Assembly (NCBI GenBank): GCA_944321685.1 | Contig: CALUMH010000004.1 | Coordinates: 1-64,000 of the forward strand | DNA: 64,000 nucleotides | Origin: an uncultured Muribaculaceae bacterium | GTDB taxonomy: Bacteria > Bacteroidota > Bacteroidia > Bacteroidales > Muribaculaceae | Direction: 5' to 3' | Shown here: piece after piece, positions 42,084 through 51,093 of the stretch | How positions within the stretch are numbered: position 1 is the stretch's first letter | How the letters are laid out: each line of letters starts with the position of its first letter | Notes under the pieces: model-generated | Databases searched by the model: none | Seen by the model: the letters and a program-made list of their open reading frames with translations, nothing else | Told to the model about the DNA's origin: nothing | Position numbers and translations under genes: made by a program

Positions 42084-43559
42084 ATGAAAAAGAATTACCT
42101 TCATGTGGTGCTGTGGCTTGTGTTGCTTGTGATTATTGCATTGCTTGCCATGAACAGGTTGCCGCAACTATCCATATCGGGAGTGCCGTTGAAGCAGGTT
42201 GATATTCTTGCCGACTTGAAGCCGGCGATGGCCGGTAATGCCGACCCGGAGGATGCTGCACTGGCCGAAATCATAGACCGCCGTGCCGACTCGATTATTG
42301 CAGCCAAGAAAGCGGCGGTGAAGGTGGACGGTGACACCGTTGCAAGAAAAAGCAAGCAGCTTGAAAAAAAGAAACGGAATGCGGTCACGCAAGCCGATAC
42401 CACCATTGCCTCCGGAACAGGCAGTGCTTTGATCGAAGATTTCAGTCTGGGTGATGGGTGCGGTATGGAGCCTTATTACGAGGCACTCGACAGAATGGCC
42501 GCCGAGGGCGGTGTGGTGCGAATTGCAGTGCTCGGCGACTCATACATAGAGGGAGATATTCTTACTGCCGATTTGCGAATGATGTTGCAAAAACAATACG
42601 GCGGTTGCGGAGTGGGATATGTGCCCGTGACTTCCGAAACCTACGGGTTCCGCCGCAGTGTGCGGCACACATTCTCTGGGTGGAGTTCATATAAGGTCAC
42701 CGGTAACGATTTTGACCGCAGCAGGGAAACGATTTCGGGTGAATATGCTGTGCCCGACAGTGTGGCGATGGTGGAATTGCGCGGGCAGCGCAAATATTAC
42801 AGCCGTCTTGACAGTTGCGACGAGTCATCGATATATTTCAGGGCATCGGCTCCGTGCACAGTGACGGCAGCGGTTGATGGAGGAAAATTCAGGCAACAAT
42901 TCGATGTATTGCCGCAACAAGGAATGCAGATGCTGACAATAGATGCCGCCGATGGCAAGATGGGGCGCGTGCGCTGGTCGATAGACCGGACGGGTGATGC
43001 TTATACGTTTTATGGCGCAACCATGGATTGCAGAAGCGGCATAATACTTGACTGCTACTCGATGCGCAGCACCACCGGTACCAATCTTTTGGGCGTGCCG
43101 GAGACGAATATGGTCGAATATGACCGTCTTAGGCATTACGACTTGATTGTGCTTATGTATGGCCTTAATGCCATAACGTCGGATATAACAAACTATGCAG
43201 GCTACAAGGAACGAATGTGCGAGGTGATAGAGCGCATAAAACGCGATTGCCCGGGCAGCGGCATACTGGTTGTGAGCGTGGGCGACCGTTGCGAACGCCG
43301 CGACGGGGAGATGCGCACCATGCGCGGTGTGTTGGCAATGGTGAAATACCAGCGATTGATTGCTGCCGAGAGTGGTGTGGCTTTTTGGAGCCTGTTTGAC
43401 GCAATGGGCGGTGAGGGCAGTATCGTGAAAATGGTGGAAGGTGTTCCGCGTGAGGCCAACGGGGATTATACCCACATCAACTTCTTTGGCGGCCGTCGCC
43501 TTGCCGGATATTTCTATGATGCACTGTTGAAAGGTAAAGAGGATTATGACAATGATTGA
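42084..43559 (+). CDS. SGNH-fold hydrolase/acetyltransferase-like protein, partner of the MBOAT
   Basis: About 491 residues from the ATG at 42084 (MKKNYLHVVLWLVLLVIIALLA, one N-terminal membrane helix; the frame is open upstream to 42018 without need). A charged linker (KLEKKKR) is followed by an SGNH domain: GDSYIEGDIL (Ser nucleophile), YGLNAIT (Asn block) and DYTHINFFGG with the D..H pair. The SGNH plus MBOAT pairing resembles alginate O-acetylation (AlgJ/AlgX with AlgI). Periplasmic, membrane-anchored. It probably transfers or removes an acyl group on a surface polymer; the polymer is unknown. It overlaps the MBOAT gene by 14 bases. Confidence 0.85.
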   Translation: MKKNYLHVVLWLVLLVIIALLAMNRLPQLSISGVPLKQVDILADLKPAMAGNADPEDAALAEIIDRRADSIIAAKKAAVKVDGDTVARKSKQLEKKKRNAVTQADTTIASGTGSALIEDFSLGDGCGMEPYYEALDRMAAEGGVVRIAVLGDSYIEGDILTADLRMMLQKQYGGCGVGYVPVTSETYGFRRSVRHTFSGWSSYKVTGNDFDRSRETISGEYAVPDSVAMVELRGQRKYYSRLDSCDESSIYFRASAPCTVTAAVDGGKFRQQFDVLPQQGMQMLTIDAADGKMGRVRWSIDRTGDAYTFYGATMDCRSGIILDCYSMRSTTGTNLLGVPETNMVEYDRLRHYDLIVLMYGLNAITSDITNYAGYKERMCEVIERIKRDCPGSGILVVSVGDRCERRDGEMRTMRGVLAMVKYQRLIAAESGVAFWSLFDAMGGEGSIVKMVEGVPREANGDYTHINFFGGRRLAGYFYDALLKGKEDYDND

Positions 43560-45048
43560 CTGGAATTACATAGCCGATGTGTTTGTGCGCCTGGGTAACC
43601 TGCTTGTCTATGACCCTAAGGCTCCGATGATTTTCAGCAGCGGTTTCTTTTTGTGGCTTTTTGCGGGTTTCCTTGTGGTATATACCTTGCTTGAACATAG
43701 GGATAATGCCCGCATATTGTTTGTGGTGCTGTTTTCGTATTATTTCTATTACAAGAGCAGTGGTTTCTTCTTTTTCTTGCTTGCAGTGGTGACTGTGAGC
43801 GACTATTACATAGCCCGGTGGATGGCTCGTACCGACGGGCGATGGGCTCGCAAATGGCTTGTTACGCTCAGCCTTGCGGTTAACCTCGGGCTGCTTTGTT
43901 ATTTTAAATATACCAATTTCTTCGGGCAGGTGTGGGCCGATTTCACCGGCGGGCATTTCGACCCGTTCGACATATTCTTACCCGTCGGCATTTCGTTTTT
44001 CACCTTCCAGTCGCTCAGCTATACCATTGATGTGTATCGCCGCCGCATCGATCCGCTCGACCGCCTGGTTGATTATGCCTTTTTCGTGTCGTTTTTCCCG
44101 CAACTTGTGGCGGGTCCTATAGTGCGGGCAAAGGATTTCATTCCGCAAATACGCCGTCCGCTCATGGTCACGCGCGAGATGCTTGGCACGGGCGTTTACT
44201 TCATAGTGTGCGGATTGTTTAAGAAGGTCGTCATTGGCGACTACATAAGCATAAATTTCGTCGATCGCATTTTCGACAATCCTGCCCTGTATTCTGGACT
44301 CGAAAACCTTGTGGGCTTGTATGGCTACGCATTGCAAATATATTGTGACTTCTCGGGCTACAGCGACATGGCCATAGGTATCGCGTTGCTGCTCGGTTTC
44401 CATTTCAACATCAACTTCGACAGTCCTTACAAGTCGGCTTCGATAACCGAATTTTGGCGGCGTTGGCACATCTCTCTGTCGAGTTGGCTCAAGGATTACC
44501 TGTATATCTCCCTTGGCGGTAACCGCAAGGGGAAAGTGCGGCAATACATCAATCTCATAATAACCATGTTTCTTGGCGGCCTGTGGCACGGGGCATCGTG
44601 GAATTTTGTGTTGTGGGGATTGCTGCATGGTGTGGCATTGGCTGTGCATAAGGTGTGGATGGCAGTGACGGGGCAGAAGGTGGGCGTGAAACGCGGATTT
44701 TGGGCTCAAACGTTGTGTGTCGTTGTCACGTTCCACTTTGTGTGCCTGTGCTGGATATTCTTCCGCAACGTTGACTTTGACAACTCGATGGCGATGTTGA
44801 GGCAGATAGGTACCTCGTTCCACATCGAACTGTTGCCGCAACTTGTTGAAGGCTATTGGAAAGTGTTCGTGGTCATGCTCATCGGTTTTGTGTTGCACTT
44901 CCTACCCGCATCGTGGGAGTCAGCAGCCAAACGCATCATGGTGAAGATGCCCGTCATTGGTTATTGGTTGATACTCGTTGCTGTAATTTTCCTTGCCATA
45001 CAAATGAAAAGCAGCGAAATCCAGCCTTTCATATACTTCCAGTTCTAA
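43546..45048 (+). CDS. MBOAT-family O-acyltransferase (AlgI/DltB-like)
   Basis: Polytopic membrane protein of 500 residues. Many hydrophobic segments, FPQLVAGPIVRAKDF (MBOAT conserved block), YCDFSGYSDMAIGIALLLG (Asp), FWRRWHISLSSWLKDYLYISL and GLWHGASWNFVLWGLLHG with the catalytic His. It would move acyl groups across the membrane to the SGNH partner. Start ATG at 43546 with GAGG just upstream; an ATG six bases later is an alternative. No polysaccharide synthase is adjacent, so the acceptor is unclear. Confidence 0.92.
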   Translation: MTMIDWNYIADVFVRLGNLLVYDPKAPMIFSSGFFLWLFAGFLVVYTLLEHRDNARILFVVLFSYYFYYKSSGFFFFLLAVVTVSDYYIARWMARTDGRWARKWLVTLSLAVNLGLLCYFKYTNFFGQVWADFTGGHFDPFDIFLPVGISFFTFQSLSYTIDVYRRRIDPLDRLVDYAFFVSFFPQLVAGPIVRAKDFIPQIRRPLMVTREMLGTGVYFIVCGLFKKVVIGDYISINFVDRIFDNPALYSGLENLVGLYGYALQIYCDFSGYSDMAIGIALLLGFHFNINFDSPYKSASITEFWRRWHISLSSWLKDYLYISLGGNRKGKVRQYINLIITMFLGGLWHGASWNFVLWGLLHGVALAVHKVWMAVTGQKVGVKRGFWAQTLCVVVTFHFVCLCWIFFRNVDFDNSMAMLRQIGTSFHIELLPQLVEGYWKVFVVMLIGFVLHFLPASWESAAKRIMVKMPVIGYWLILVAVIFLAIQMKSSEIQPFIYFQF

Positions 45049-45168
45049 TCGGGCTGCTCTTTAGGCAATGGAACGACCATAACAATGCCGCTGCACTTTA
45101 ACCATAAAATGCATCTATTATTCCTCACGTTCCCCATTCTGCGTAGAATAAGTCACATAACGTATGGA

Positions 45169-46446
45169 TTAATCTTTCAGGCAGCCTATTGGCACTACAT
45201 ATATGCCATCGGGGCGGCGGTAGGCATATTTCCCGACCCCAATGAGAACCATCTTAAACGATGGGGCTTTCATTCGAGTGGTGTCAATTTTGTTACTTAA
45301 TGAAATCAAATTTTCCACCCCTTCGTTTATGAGTTTGTCACCACCCAATTTTATTTCAACAAGGCCGTATGAACCGTTACGCAGGTGTACTACGGCGTCA
45401 CATTCCAGCCCGGTCTTGTCGCGGTAATGATACACTTTCCCATCTAAAGCATCGGCATATACGCGCAAATCTCGTATGCACAATGTTTCAAAGAAAAGAC
45501 CGAATGTGTTCAAATCGTTGATCAAGTCTGACGGGCCGAGGCCCAATGCGGCACAAGCTATAGAAGGATCGGTAAAATAACGTGTATCGGTAGTCCGAAT
45601 AGCTGTTTTGCTACGGATATTGGGATTCCATGCGGGCATATCCTCAATAACAAATATTTTACGTAAAGCATTCAAATAAGAACTTATGGTTTCATCGCTT
45701 ATTTCTTGCGTCTCGTTGGCAACTATGTCGGCAAGTATGGTAGGTATGCTTGCTTGCGAACCTTGATGGCGAGCGTATGAGCGCAATAGCCGTTTGGCTC
45801 GTTCCTCGTCGCGCTGTACGTCGTCCACTCGTGAAATATCACTGCGCGTAATTGCTTCATAATACTCTACGGCTTGAATCAATGCTGCTTTTTCGTTTCT
45901 TTTGTTAGTTGCCCTTGGCCAACCGCCTCTACACACGAGGAATGCTAATTGACCTATACCCAATTGGTTGTCTGCCCCAATGTCGGGCATAGCAGTGAAT
46001 AATTCATTTAGACTGATACTTCCGTTTGATTCCCCAGACTCCCACAAGCTCATTGTGCGCATTGTAAGCCATCCATATCTTCCTGTGCCTGTATGGCGTA
46101 TTTGTTTGATATCGGGAGGAACGGCCGAGCCGGTAAGGATAAATTGTCCGTCATCTTTTCTGTGGTCAACTTCAAAGCGTATAGCATCCCAAAATTGAGG
46201 TACAATTTGCCATTCATCGATCAACCGCGGCGTTTTCCCTTTCAAGAGTGTTTTTATGTTTGTTTGTGCCATTTGCAGATATTGATTTGAATAGTCGGGA
46301 TCGTCCATATACAATACACTTTTGGCCTGCTGTTCTGCGGTAGTGGTTTTACCGCAGCCTTTAGGTCCTTCTATCAATATTGCACCCATTGCATCTAGCT
46401 TATCGGACAATATTTGGTCTGCTATCCTACGCTTGTAATCCGCCAT
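45169..46446 (-). CDS. DUF4143-family P-loop ATPase
   Basis: About 425 residues, AAA_14 plus C-terminal DUF4143. Walker A GPKGCGKTT, Walker B PRLIDEWQ, a sensor-like FILTGSA and RTMSLWESGES, then the nuclease-like C-terminal half ETLCIRDLRVYADAL, CDAVVHLRNGSYGLVEIKLGG (D...EIK, a PD-(D/E)xK-like pattern). This family is frequent and mobile in Bacteroidetes; role unknown, possibly DNA-related or defence. The start at 46446 is fixed by a full promoter at 46470-46500; the frame is open to 46500 only upstream of it. Confidence 0.88.
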   Translation of the reverse strand: MADYKRRIADQILSDKLDAMGAILIEGPKGCGKTTTAEQQAKSVLYMDDPDYSNQYLQMAQTNIKTLLKGKTPRLIDEWQIVPQFWDAIRFEVDHRKDDGQFILTGSAVPPDIKQIRHTGTGRYGWLTMRTMSLWESGESNGSISLNELFTAMPDIGADNQLGIGQLAFLVCRGGWPRATNKRNEKAALIQAVEYYEAITRSDISRVDDVQRDEERAKRLLRSYARHQGSQASIPTILADIVANETQEISDETISSYLNALRKIFVIEDMPAWNPNIRSKTAIRTTDTRYFTDPSIACAALGLGPSDLINDLNTFGLFFETLCIRDLRVYADALDGKVYHYRDKTGLECDAVVHLRNGSYGLVEIKLGGDKLINEGVENLISLSNKIDTTRMKAPSFKMVLIGVGKYAYRRPDGIYVVPIGCLKD

Positions 46447-46469
46447 ATTTTTGTCGTTTTTTTGTACTG

Positions 46470-46500
46470 CAAATATAATTAATTGTTTTGTGATTTTCAA
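46470..46500 (-). promoter_or_regulatory. promoter of the DUF4143 ATPase gene
   Basis: Minus strand: -33 TTG at 46500-46498, a 20-base spacer, then -7 TATATTTG at 46477-46470. Textbook Bacteroidetes geometry; defines the downstream ATG at 46446 as the start. Confidence 0.8.
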
Positions 46501-46516
46501 GTAATTATACTTTGAA

Positions 46517-46621
46517 TTTGGTTATTTGGCTTGATTTTGTTTGGTTGTTTGGCTTGATTTTGTTTGGTTATTTGGCTTGATTTTGTTTGGTTATTTGGAC
46601 CGATTTTGTTTGGTTATTTGG
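46517..46621. repeat. 23-bp tandem repeat, about 4.6 copies
   Basis: Direct repeats of TTTGGTTATTTGGCTTGATT plus TTG (23 bp), starting at 46517, 46540, 46563, 46586 and a partial at 46609. Unit 2 has one change (gttgttt) and unit 4 has gga/ccg changes. It lies between the DUF3943 stop (46624) and the promoter of the ATPase gene. Confidence 0.95.
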
Positions 46622-46623
46622 CA

Positions 46624-48195
46624 TCAGAAGGCGTAGGTGAGCATCAGGTGGAGGCCCACTTGGTGGCTGTCGATTATGGGGGTGCTGACTCCCCAGTTTA
46701 TTGGTTCGGTGAAGTACATCATGTGTTGGTAGGTTGATGTGCGGTAATACCAGTCGAGTCCTATGGTTGCATACAGCCTTTGCCAAATCCTGTAGTCGGC
46801 TCTTAATTCTGTGTGGCTGAAAATAGCATGGGATGTATTTCCTTGCACATTTACCGGCTCCCCACCCGGCGTAAGCGACCAGTCGATGTCGGGGTCATAT
46901 CCTTTCCACGTATATAACTTATAAAACCTGTTTGCCAAGTTTATCGAGAATCGGTTGTTGAAATTTAAATTCAGCCCGAGTTTGAACGAGAAGCCCGAAC
47001 CCCAGTTATAGTTGCGATGGTAAAAACGGTAAAAGTCGGACAATATGCCACCAAGCACCACTGCGTTTGCGTGCAAGTAAGCATCGAGCGACCACCGTGG
47101 CGAGGCGGCATAGCGCAGTATCAGGCCACCGCCCACCGAGGCCGGTGTACCCAATTTGTAGGGAACCACGCAAGGCTTCAGGTTGCCGGGGATAGGCTCG
47201 TCGCTGATAGTGTCGGAGTCGAAATAATCGAAGTGCTGGTACATTCCCACCGAAAGGCCGCACTTGTCTTCGCTTATTATCCCACGGGATAGCAGGCGGC
47301 CTATTATTTCCACGCGGCTGAGCAGTGGTTGAGTCTTCATTGCATTGAGTTCCATCAGGAAACTGAAATAATCGTATGGCACCTTCGATGAATTGGCAAA
47401 ACGGTCGCCATATTCGATGTCGATGCGGGCGGCGGCACCGGCTTTGGCCAAGTTGTCATCGTCTTGGAACACCAGCATTCGGGAGCCGAGCGACAGTGAC
47501 ACGCTGATGGGCGGTACACCGAAACGCCGCCCCGGAGTGGAACGTTTTTTCCAAGCCCGTCCGGTTATGATGCGTGTGAAGCCACGCATGGGAGATATGA
47601 TGAATGCCGCCAATTCGCGTCCAAAGCGTTCCCCGCCTGCCGAGCGGTCGTCGAGCACGAGATCTGAAGTACGGTAAAGCACTTCTCCTATCGCCGCACC
47701 GCCCACAGGGGTGGCTATGATGTCGTTGGTCGATGGATATTCGCATTCCATGAACATTTCCCACATTGCACTGCCGCCGATTGCGAACAGCTCAGATTGC
47801 CAGAAGTTGTAACCGTTGGAGCGGCCTGCGTTGTAGAACAGCGAGCCGTTATACGGGTGGGCAAACATATTGGTGCTTAGATGGTCGTTATCCCACTCGA
47901 AACCATGCTTGAAGTTCTCTTTTATGGTATTGAGCGAAATATAAGCATAGTGCCCTTTTTGCACATATCGGTCGAATGCCCACAACCCTATGTTGAAGCC
48001 GACGGTTTCGGCCGATGCCCGCCAAAATGACTTTTTCCCGAGTCGCACCGAGTCGTTGCCCACCGGTGGAACCGGAGTGCTTACAAGATGGCGTGTATAA
48101 AGTGTCGGAGCAGCGATGCTATCGGGTATAGCTTGAGCCGACAATAGAAAAGGCAATGCCGTAAGCAGAAGTAGAATGTTGCGGAGTTTTGACAT
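46624..48195 (-). CDS. DUF3943 outer-membrane protein
   Basis: About 523 residues from the ATG at 48195 (MSKLRNILLLLTALPFLLSAQA signal). An ATG 24 bases earlier lies in the promoter box at 48217-48224. DUF3943 core: NMFAHPYNGSLFYNAGRSNG, YNFWQSELFAIGGSAMWEM and FGRELAAFIISPMRGFTRII. The C-terminal half is beta-rich (FKLGLNLNFNNRFSINLANRFY) and ends in a Phe (LTYAF), as for outer-membrane barrels. Function unknown. Confidence 0.9.
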   Translation of the reverse strand: MSKLRNILLLLTALPFLLSAQAIPDSIAAPTLYTRHLVSTPVPPVGNDSVRLGKKSFWRASAETVGFNIGLWAFDRYVQKGHYAYISLNTIKENFKHGFEWDNDHLSTNMFAHPYNGSLFYNAGRSNGYNFWQSELFAIGGSAMWEMFMECEYPSTNDIIATPVGGAAIGEVLYRTSDLVLDDRSAGGERFGRELAAFIISPMRGFTRIITGRAWKKRSTPGRRFGVPPISVSLSLGSRMLVFQDDDNLAKAGAAARIDIEYGDRFANSSKVPYDYFSFLMELNAMKTQPLLSRVEIIGRLLSRGIISEDKCGLSVGMYQHFDYFDSDTISDEPIPGNLKPCVVPYKLGTPASVGGGLILRYAASPRWSLDAYLHANAVVLGGILSDFYRFYHRNYNWGSGFSFKLGLNLNFNNRFSINLANRFYKLYTWKGYDPDIDWSLTPGGEPVNVQGNTSHAIFSHTELRADYRIWQRLYATIGLDWYYRTSTYQHMMYFTEPINWGVSTPIIDSHQVGLHLMLTYAF

Positions 48196-48216
48196 TATTG
48201 AGTGTAAATAATATGA

Positions 48217-48224
48217 CAAAATTA
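48217..48224 (-). promoter_or_regulatory. -7 box of the DUF3943 gene
   Basis: Minus-strand TAATTTTG, 21 bases upstream of the ATG at 48195; it overlaps the alternative start at 48219. Confidence 0.5.
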
Positions 48225-48284
48225 CTAAAACCGATGCAAGATTTTCATTGCTTCCGGGTTTATTAGGAAAAAGGTTGAATTATT

Positions 48285-48584
48285 GTGAAAAATTGCGTGA
48301 TATATTCCGTGTTGTTGATGTTGCTGGCGTCGGGTATAATGCTGGCAACTGATAAGTCGTTGCAACGATGGGGAATTACAGTCAATGACTGTTTGTCGTT
48401 GATTGGCGGCGATGAAGCAGATTCGCCTGTCGAAGTCATAGTCGCCAATGAAGACAGCACATCATATGCCGTCTCCACGTGGGAATATGACGGTGTGCCG
48501 CCGGTATTTGTCAACAATGAAGGAAAAAACGGAACGGCGGCATACTGCACGTTGCCTATAGTTGGGCTGCGAGCTGCTCGATAA
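48285..48584 (+). CDS. possible small exported protein
   Basis: A 99-residue frame from a GTG (48285) with a signal-like start (KNCVIYSVLLMLLASGIMLA), then a short soluble part (QRWGITVNDCLSLIGGDE) resembling the small NVEALS or related signal-peptide proteins of Bacteroidetes. Its end overlaps the 3' end of purN (convergent) by 29 bases. No promoter box was seen and the start is uncertain. It may be a real small gene, or a chance frame in the 360-bp gap between divergent DUF3943 and purN. Confidence 0.45.
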   Translation: MKNCVIYSVLLMLLASGIMLATDKSLQRWGITVNDCLSLIGGDEADSPVEVIVANEDSTSYAVSTWEYDGVPPVFVNNEGKNGTAAYCTLPIVGLRAAR

Positions 48585-49125
48585 CGGCAGGAAATGCTTC
48601 GTATTCAAGGGCGTGGACGCGCATGGCAAGTTCTTCGGGGGTGTCGCCCGGGAGGACAGGGCAGCGGCGTTGGCATATTATCGAGCCGCCATCGATTTCC
48701 TCGGTCACATAGTGTATGGTTATGCCGCTTTCCCGGTCGCCGGCTTCGAGCACGGCACGGTGCACATTTATACCCCACATTCCCTTGCCGCCGTGGCGTG
48801 GCAGCAGCGACGGGTGTATGTTAATTATGTTGCCGCCTACGGCATCGATGACAGGCTTGTGTACCATGCTCAGGAAACCTGCAAGCACAATGAGGCGCGT
48901 ATCGAGCCGTTTTAGCTCGTCAACTATTTCGACGGGGTTATTCCATTGCTCGCGTGAAAAAATGCGACACGGCACGCCGTAGCGGCTCATACGCTCGATT
49001 GCGCCGGCGCGTGGATTGCCTGTAAACAGGGCGGCTACCTTTACCGAATTGCTGCCTGCAAAATGCCGGGCTATGTTTTCGGCGTTTGTGCCGTTGCCCG
49101 ATGCGAATATTACTATATTTACCAT
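48556..49125 (-). CDS. purN: phosphoribosylglycinamide formyltransferase
   Basis: Folate-dependent GAR transformylase of purine synthesis (about 189 residues, cytosol). MVNIVIFASGNGTNAENI at the start (49125; an upstream in-frame ATG at 49179 adds an unrelated stretch), LAGFLSMVHKPV, catalytic NIHPSLLPRHGGKGMWG (Asn and His) and YVTEEIDGGSIICQ with the Asp. It starts 10 bases after the stop of the ABC exporter. Confidence 0.95.
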   Translation of the reverse strand: MVNIVIFASGNGTNAENIARHFAGSNSVKVAALFTGNPRAGAIERMSRYGVPCRIFSREQWNNPVEIVDELKRLDTRLIVLAGFLSMVHKPVIDAVGGNIINIHPSLLPRHGGKGMWGINVHRAVLEAGDRESGITIHYVTEEIDGGSIICQRRCPVLPGDTPEELAMRVHALEYEAFPAVIEQLAAQL

Positions 49126-49135
49126 AATCGTCGGT

Positions 49136-50962
49136 TTAAAACTTTTGCATATCCACAAGATGCTTGTATTGCCCGCCAAGGGCTATAAGTTCGTCGTGAG
49201 TTCCATGTTCCACAATGCGCCCTTCGTGCATCACGCATATAAGGTCGGCATTGCGTATCGTCGATAGGCGGTGGGCGATGACAAGCGTGGTGCGGTCTTT
49301 CATAAGCCTGTCGAGAGCTTCTTGCACACAGTGTTCGCTTTCGGTGTCAAGGGCCGATGTTGCTTCGTCGAGTATCAATATGGGCGGGTTTTTAAGTATG
49401 GCACGTGCAATGCTTATGCGTTGGCGTTGTCCGCCCGATAAGCGGCAGCCGCGGTCGCCGATATTGGTGTCGAATCCGTCTTCGGTTTCCATGATGAAGT
49501 CATAGGCATTGGCTATGCGCGCGGCTTCTTCCACCTGCTCGCGTGTGGCGTTTTCCACGCCGAAGGTAATATTGTTGTAGAACGAATCGTTAAACAAAAT
49601 GGCTTCTTGGTTTACGTTACCCATGAGCGAACGCAAGTCGTGCACGCGTAAGTCGCGAACATCGATTCCGTTGAGAGTGATCGACCCTTCGTTTACATCG
49701 TAGAACCGCGGCAGCAGGTCGGCCATTGTCGATTTTCCGGAACCCGACTGACCCACAAGGGCCACTGTGTGGCCAAACGGGATTTCGAGCGACACATTAT
49801 TAAGCACCCAATTTTGGGTGTAACGGAAACTGACGTTGTTGTATCGTATCGACGGTTTCTCGGTAGGGAGTGGCTTGGGGTTGGCCGGATCCTTGATGGG
49901 GTTGTCGGCCTTTAGAATTTTGTCTATGCGTTCCATCGACGCCATACCACGTTGAATCGAGTAAACAGCTTTCGACAAATCTTTAGCCGGATTGATAATG
50001 GAGTAGAAAATCACCATGTAATATATAAATGAAGCCGCACTTATCGAACTGTTGCCGGCGAGTATAAGTGTGCCGCCAAACCACAGCACAATGGCAATGG
50101 TAAGGGTGCCAAGCAGTTCGCTCATGGGGTGTGCGAGTTCATAACGGCGGTTCATGCGGTTGGATATCCGTACAAATTTCTCGTTTTCTTTCTTGAAGCG
50201 TCTCGATACTTTATTTTCGGCATTGAATGCCTTGATTATGCGCAATCCGCCCAAGGTCTCTTCGATGTTTGAAAGCAGCACGCCCCATTGTGTTTGTCCT
50301 TTTAGCGAGGCTCGCTTAAGGTTTTTGCCTACTTTGCCCATGAGCGTTCCTGCCAACGGAAGCAGGATAAGGACGAATATTGTGAGCTGCCAGCTCACTA
50401 AAATCATCATCACAAGGCACACAATAATCATTATGGGGTTCTTGAACAGCATATTTATCGACGAGGTTATGGAGTTTTCAACCTCGGTCACGTCGCCGCT
50501 TATACGAGCCATGACATCTCCCTTGCGTTCGTTGGTGAAAAATCCTATGGGGAGAGATACCACTTTGTCATATATCATGTTGCGAATGTCGCGCACCACG
50601 CCTGTACGCATGGGTATGCTGTAATATGCGCTAAGGTAGGCGGTGCCGGTCTTGAGCATCGTCATGAACACAAGCAGGGCTGCAAGTGTTGCGAGAGCCA
50701 CCGATTGCCCGTGGTTGATGATGATTTCTTGCGTGTAGTAGTAAAAATTGTTTATAACCACGTCTTTCATGTCGGCCGTTCCCCATGCCATAAATTCATA
50801 TTGGTCTTGGCTGATGTTGAACAGCATTTCCAGGATGGGGATAATGATGGCGAATGAAAAAAGTGTGAGAAATGCCGACAGAATATTGAAGAAAATATTC
50901 AGCGCAAGATATTTCTTGTAGGGTGATATAAAACGCTTGGCTAATAATAGAAATTCTTTCAT
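49136..50962 (-). CDS. ABC exporter, MsbA-like fused permease/ATPase
   Basis: A 608-residue half-transporter: N-terminal type IV ABC exporter fold with six membrane helices (about 20-330), then an ATPase domain with Walker A GQSGSGKST, signature LSGGQRQRISIA, Walker B ILILDEATSALD and the switch IAHRLST. Homodimer in the inner membrane. The substrate could be lipid A (MsbA), a lipid-linked glycan or a peptide; the sequence does not decide. Promoter box at 50991-50998. It shares an operon with purN, a metabolic link that is probably incidental. Confidence 0.92.
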   Translation of the reverse strand: MKEFLLLAKRFISPYKKYLALNIFFNILSAFLTLFSFAIIIPILEMLFNISQDQYEFMAWGTADMKDVVINNFYYYTQEIIINHGQSVALATLAALLVFMTMLKTGTAYLSAYYSIPMRTGVVRDIRNMIYDKVVSLPIGFFTNERKGDVMARISGDVTEVENSITSSINMLFKNPIMIIVCLVMMILVSWQLTIFVLILLPLAGTLMGKVGKNLKRASLKGQTQWGVLLSNIEETLGGLRIIKAFNAENKVSRRFKKENEKFVRISNRMNRRYELAHPMSELLGTLTIAIVLWFGGTLILAGNSSISAASFIYYMVIFYSIINPAKDLSKAVYSIQRGMASMERIDKILKADNPIKDPANPKPLPTEKPSIRYNNVSFRYTQNWVLNNVSLEIPFGHTVALVGQSGSGKSTMADLLPRFYDVNEGSITLNGIDVRDLRVHDLRSLMGNVNQEAILFNDSFYNNITFGVENATREQVEEAARIANAYDFIMETEDGFDTNIGDRGCRLSGGQRQRISIARAILKNPPILILDEATSALDTESEHCVQEALDRLMKDRTTLVIAHRLSTIRNADLICVMHEGRIVEHGTHDELIALGGQYKHLVDMQKF

Positions 50963-50990
50963 CGTTAAAAACAGTGGAATAATTACTATG

Positions 50991-50998
50991 CAAAGATA
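50991..50998 (-). promoter_or_regulatory. -7 box of the ABC exporter gene
   Basis: Minus-strand TATCTTTG, 28 bases upstream of the ATG at 50962. Confidence 0.55.
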
Positions 50999-51019
50999 GG
51001 AACAATTAAACTTTGCAGC

Positions 51020-51071
51020 TAAATTTGTATCTAAAAAACTGTATTTGCCTCATCTGCGGGGCAGTTTTTTA
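51020..51071 (+). promoter_or_regulatory. -7 box followed by a 5'-UTR hairpin
   Basis: TAAATTTG at 51020-51027, then a stem AAAAAACTG (51033-51041)/CAGTTTTTT (51062-51070) that begins almost at the expected transcript 5' end and ends in a T run; inner TGCC/GGCA pairs extend it. It looks like an intrinsic terminator in the leader of the outer-membrane gene, possibly an attenuator. The ATG follows at 51094. Confidence 0.5.
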
Positions 51072-51093
51072 ATGCAATATACAAAATAAAAAT

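Noticed and set aside
45049..45168. Possible extra gene after the MBOAT
   Set aside because: Only 120 bases of gap, with no frame of convincing composition.
46517..46621. CRISPR-like direct repeats
   Set aside because: The units are contiguous without unique spacers, and no cas gene is present.
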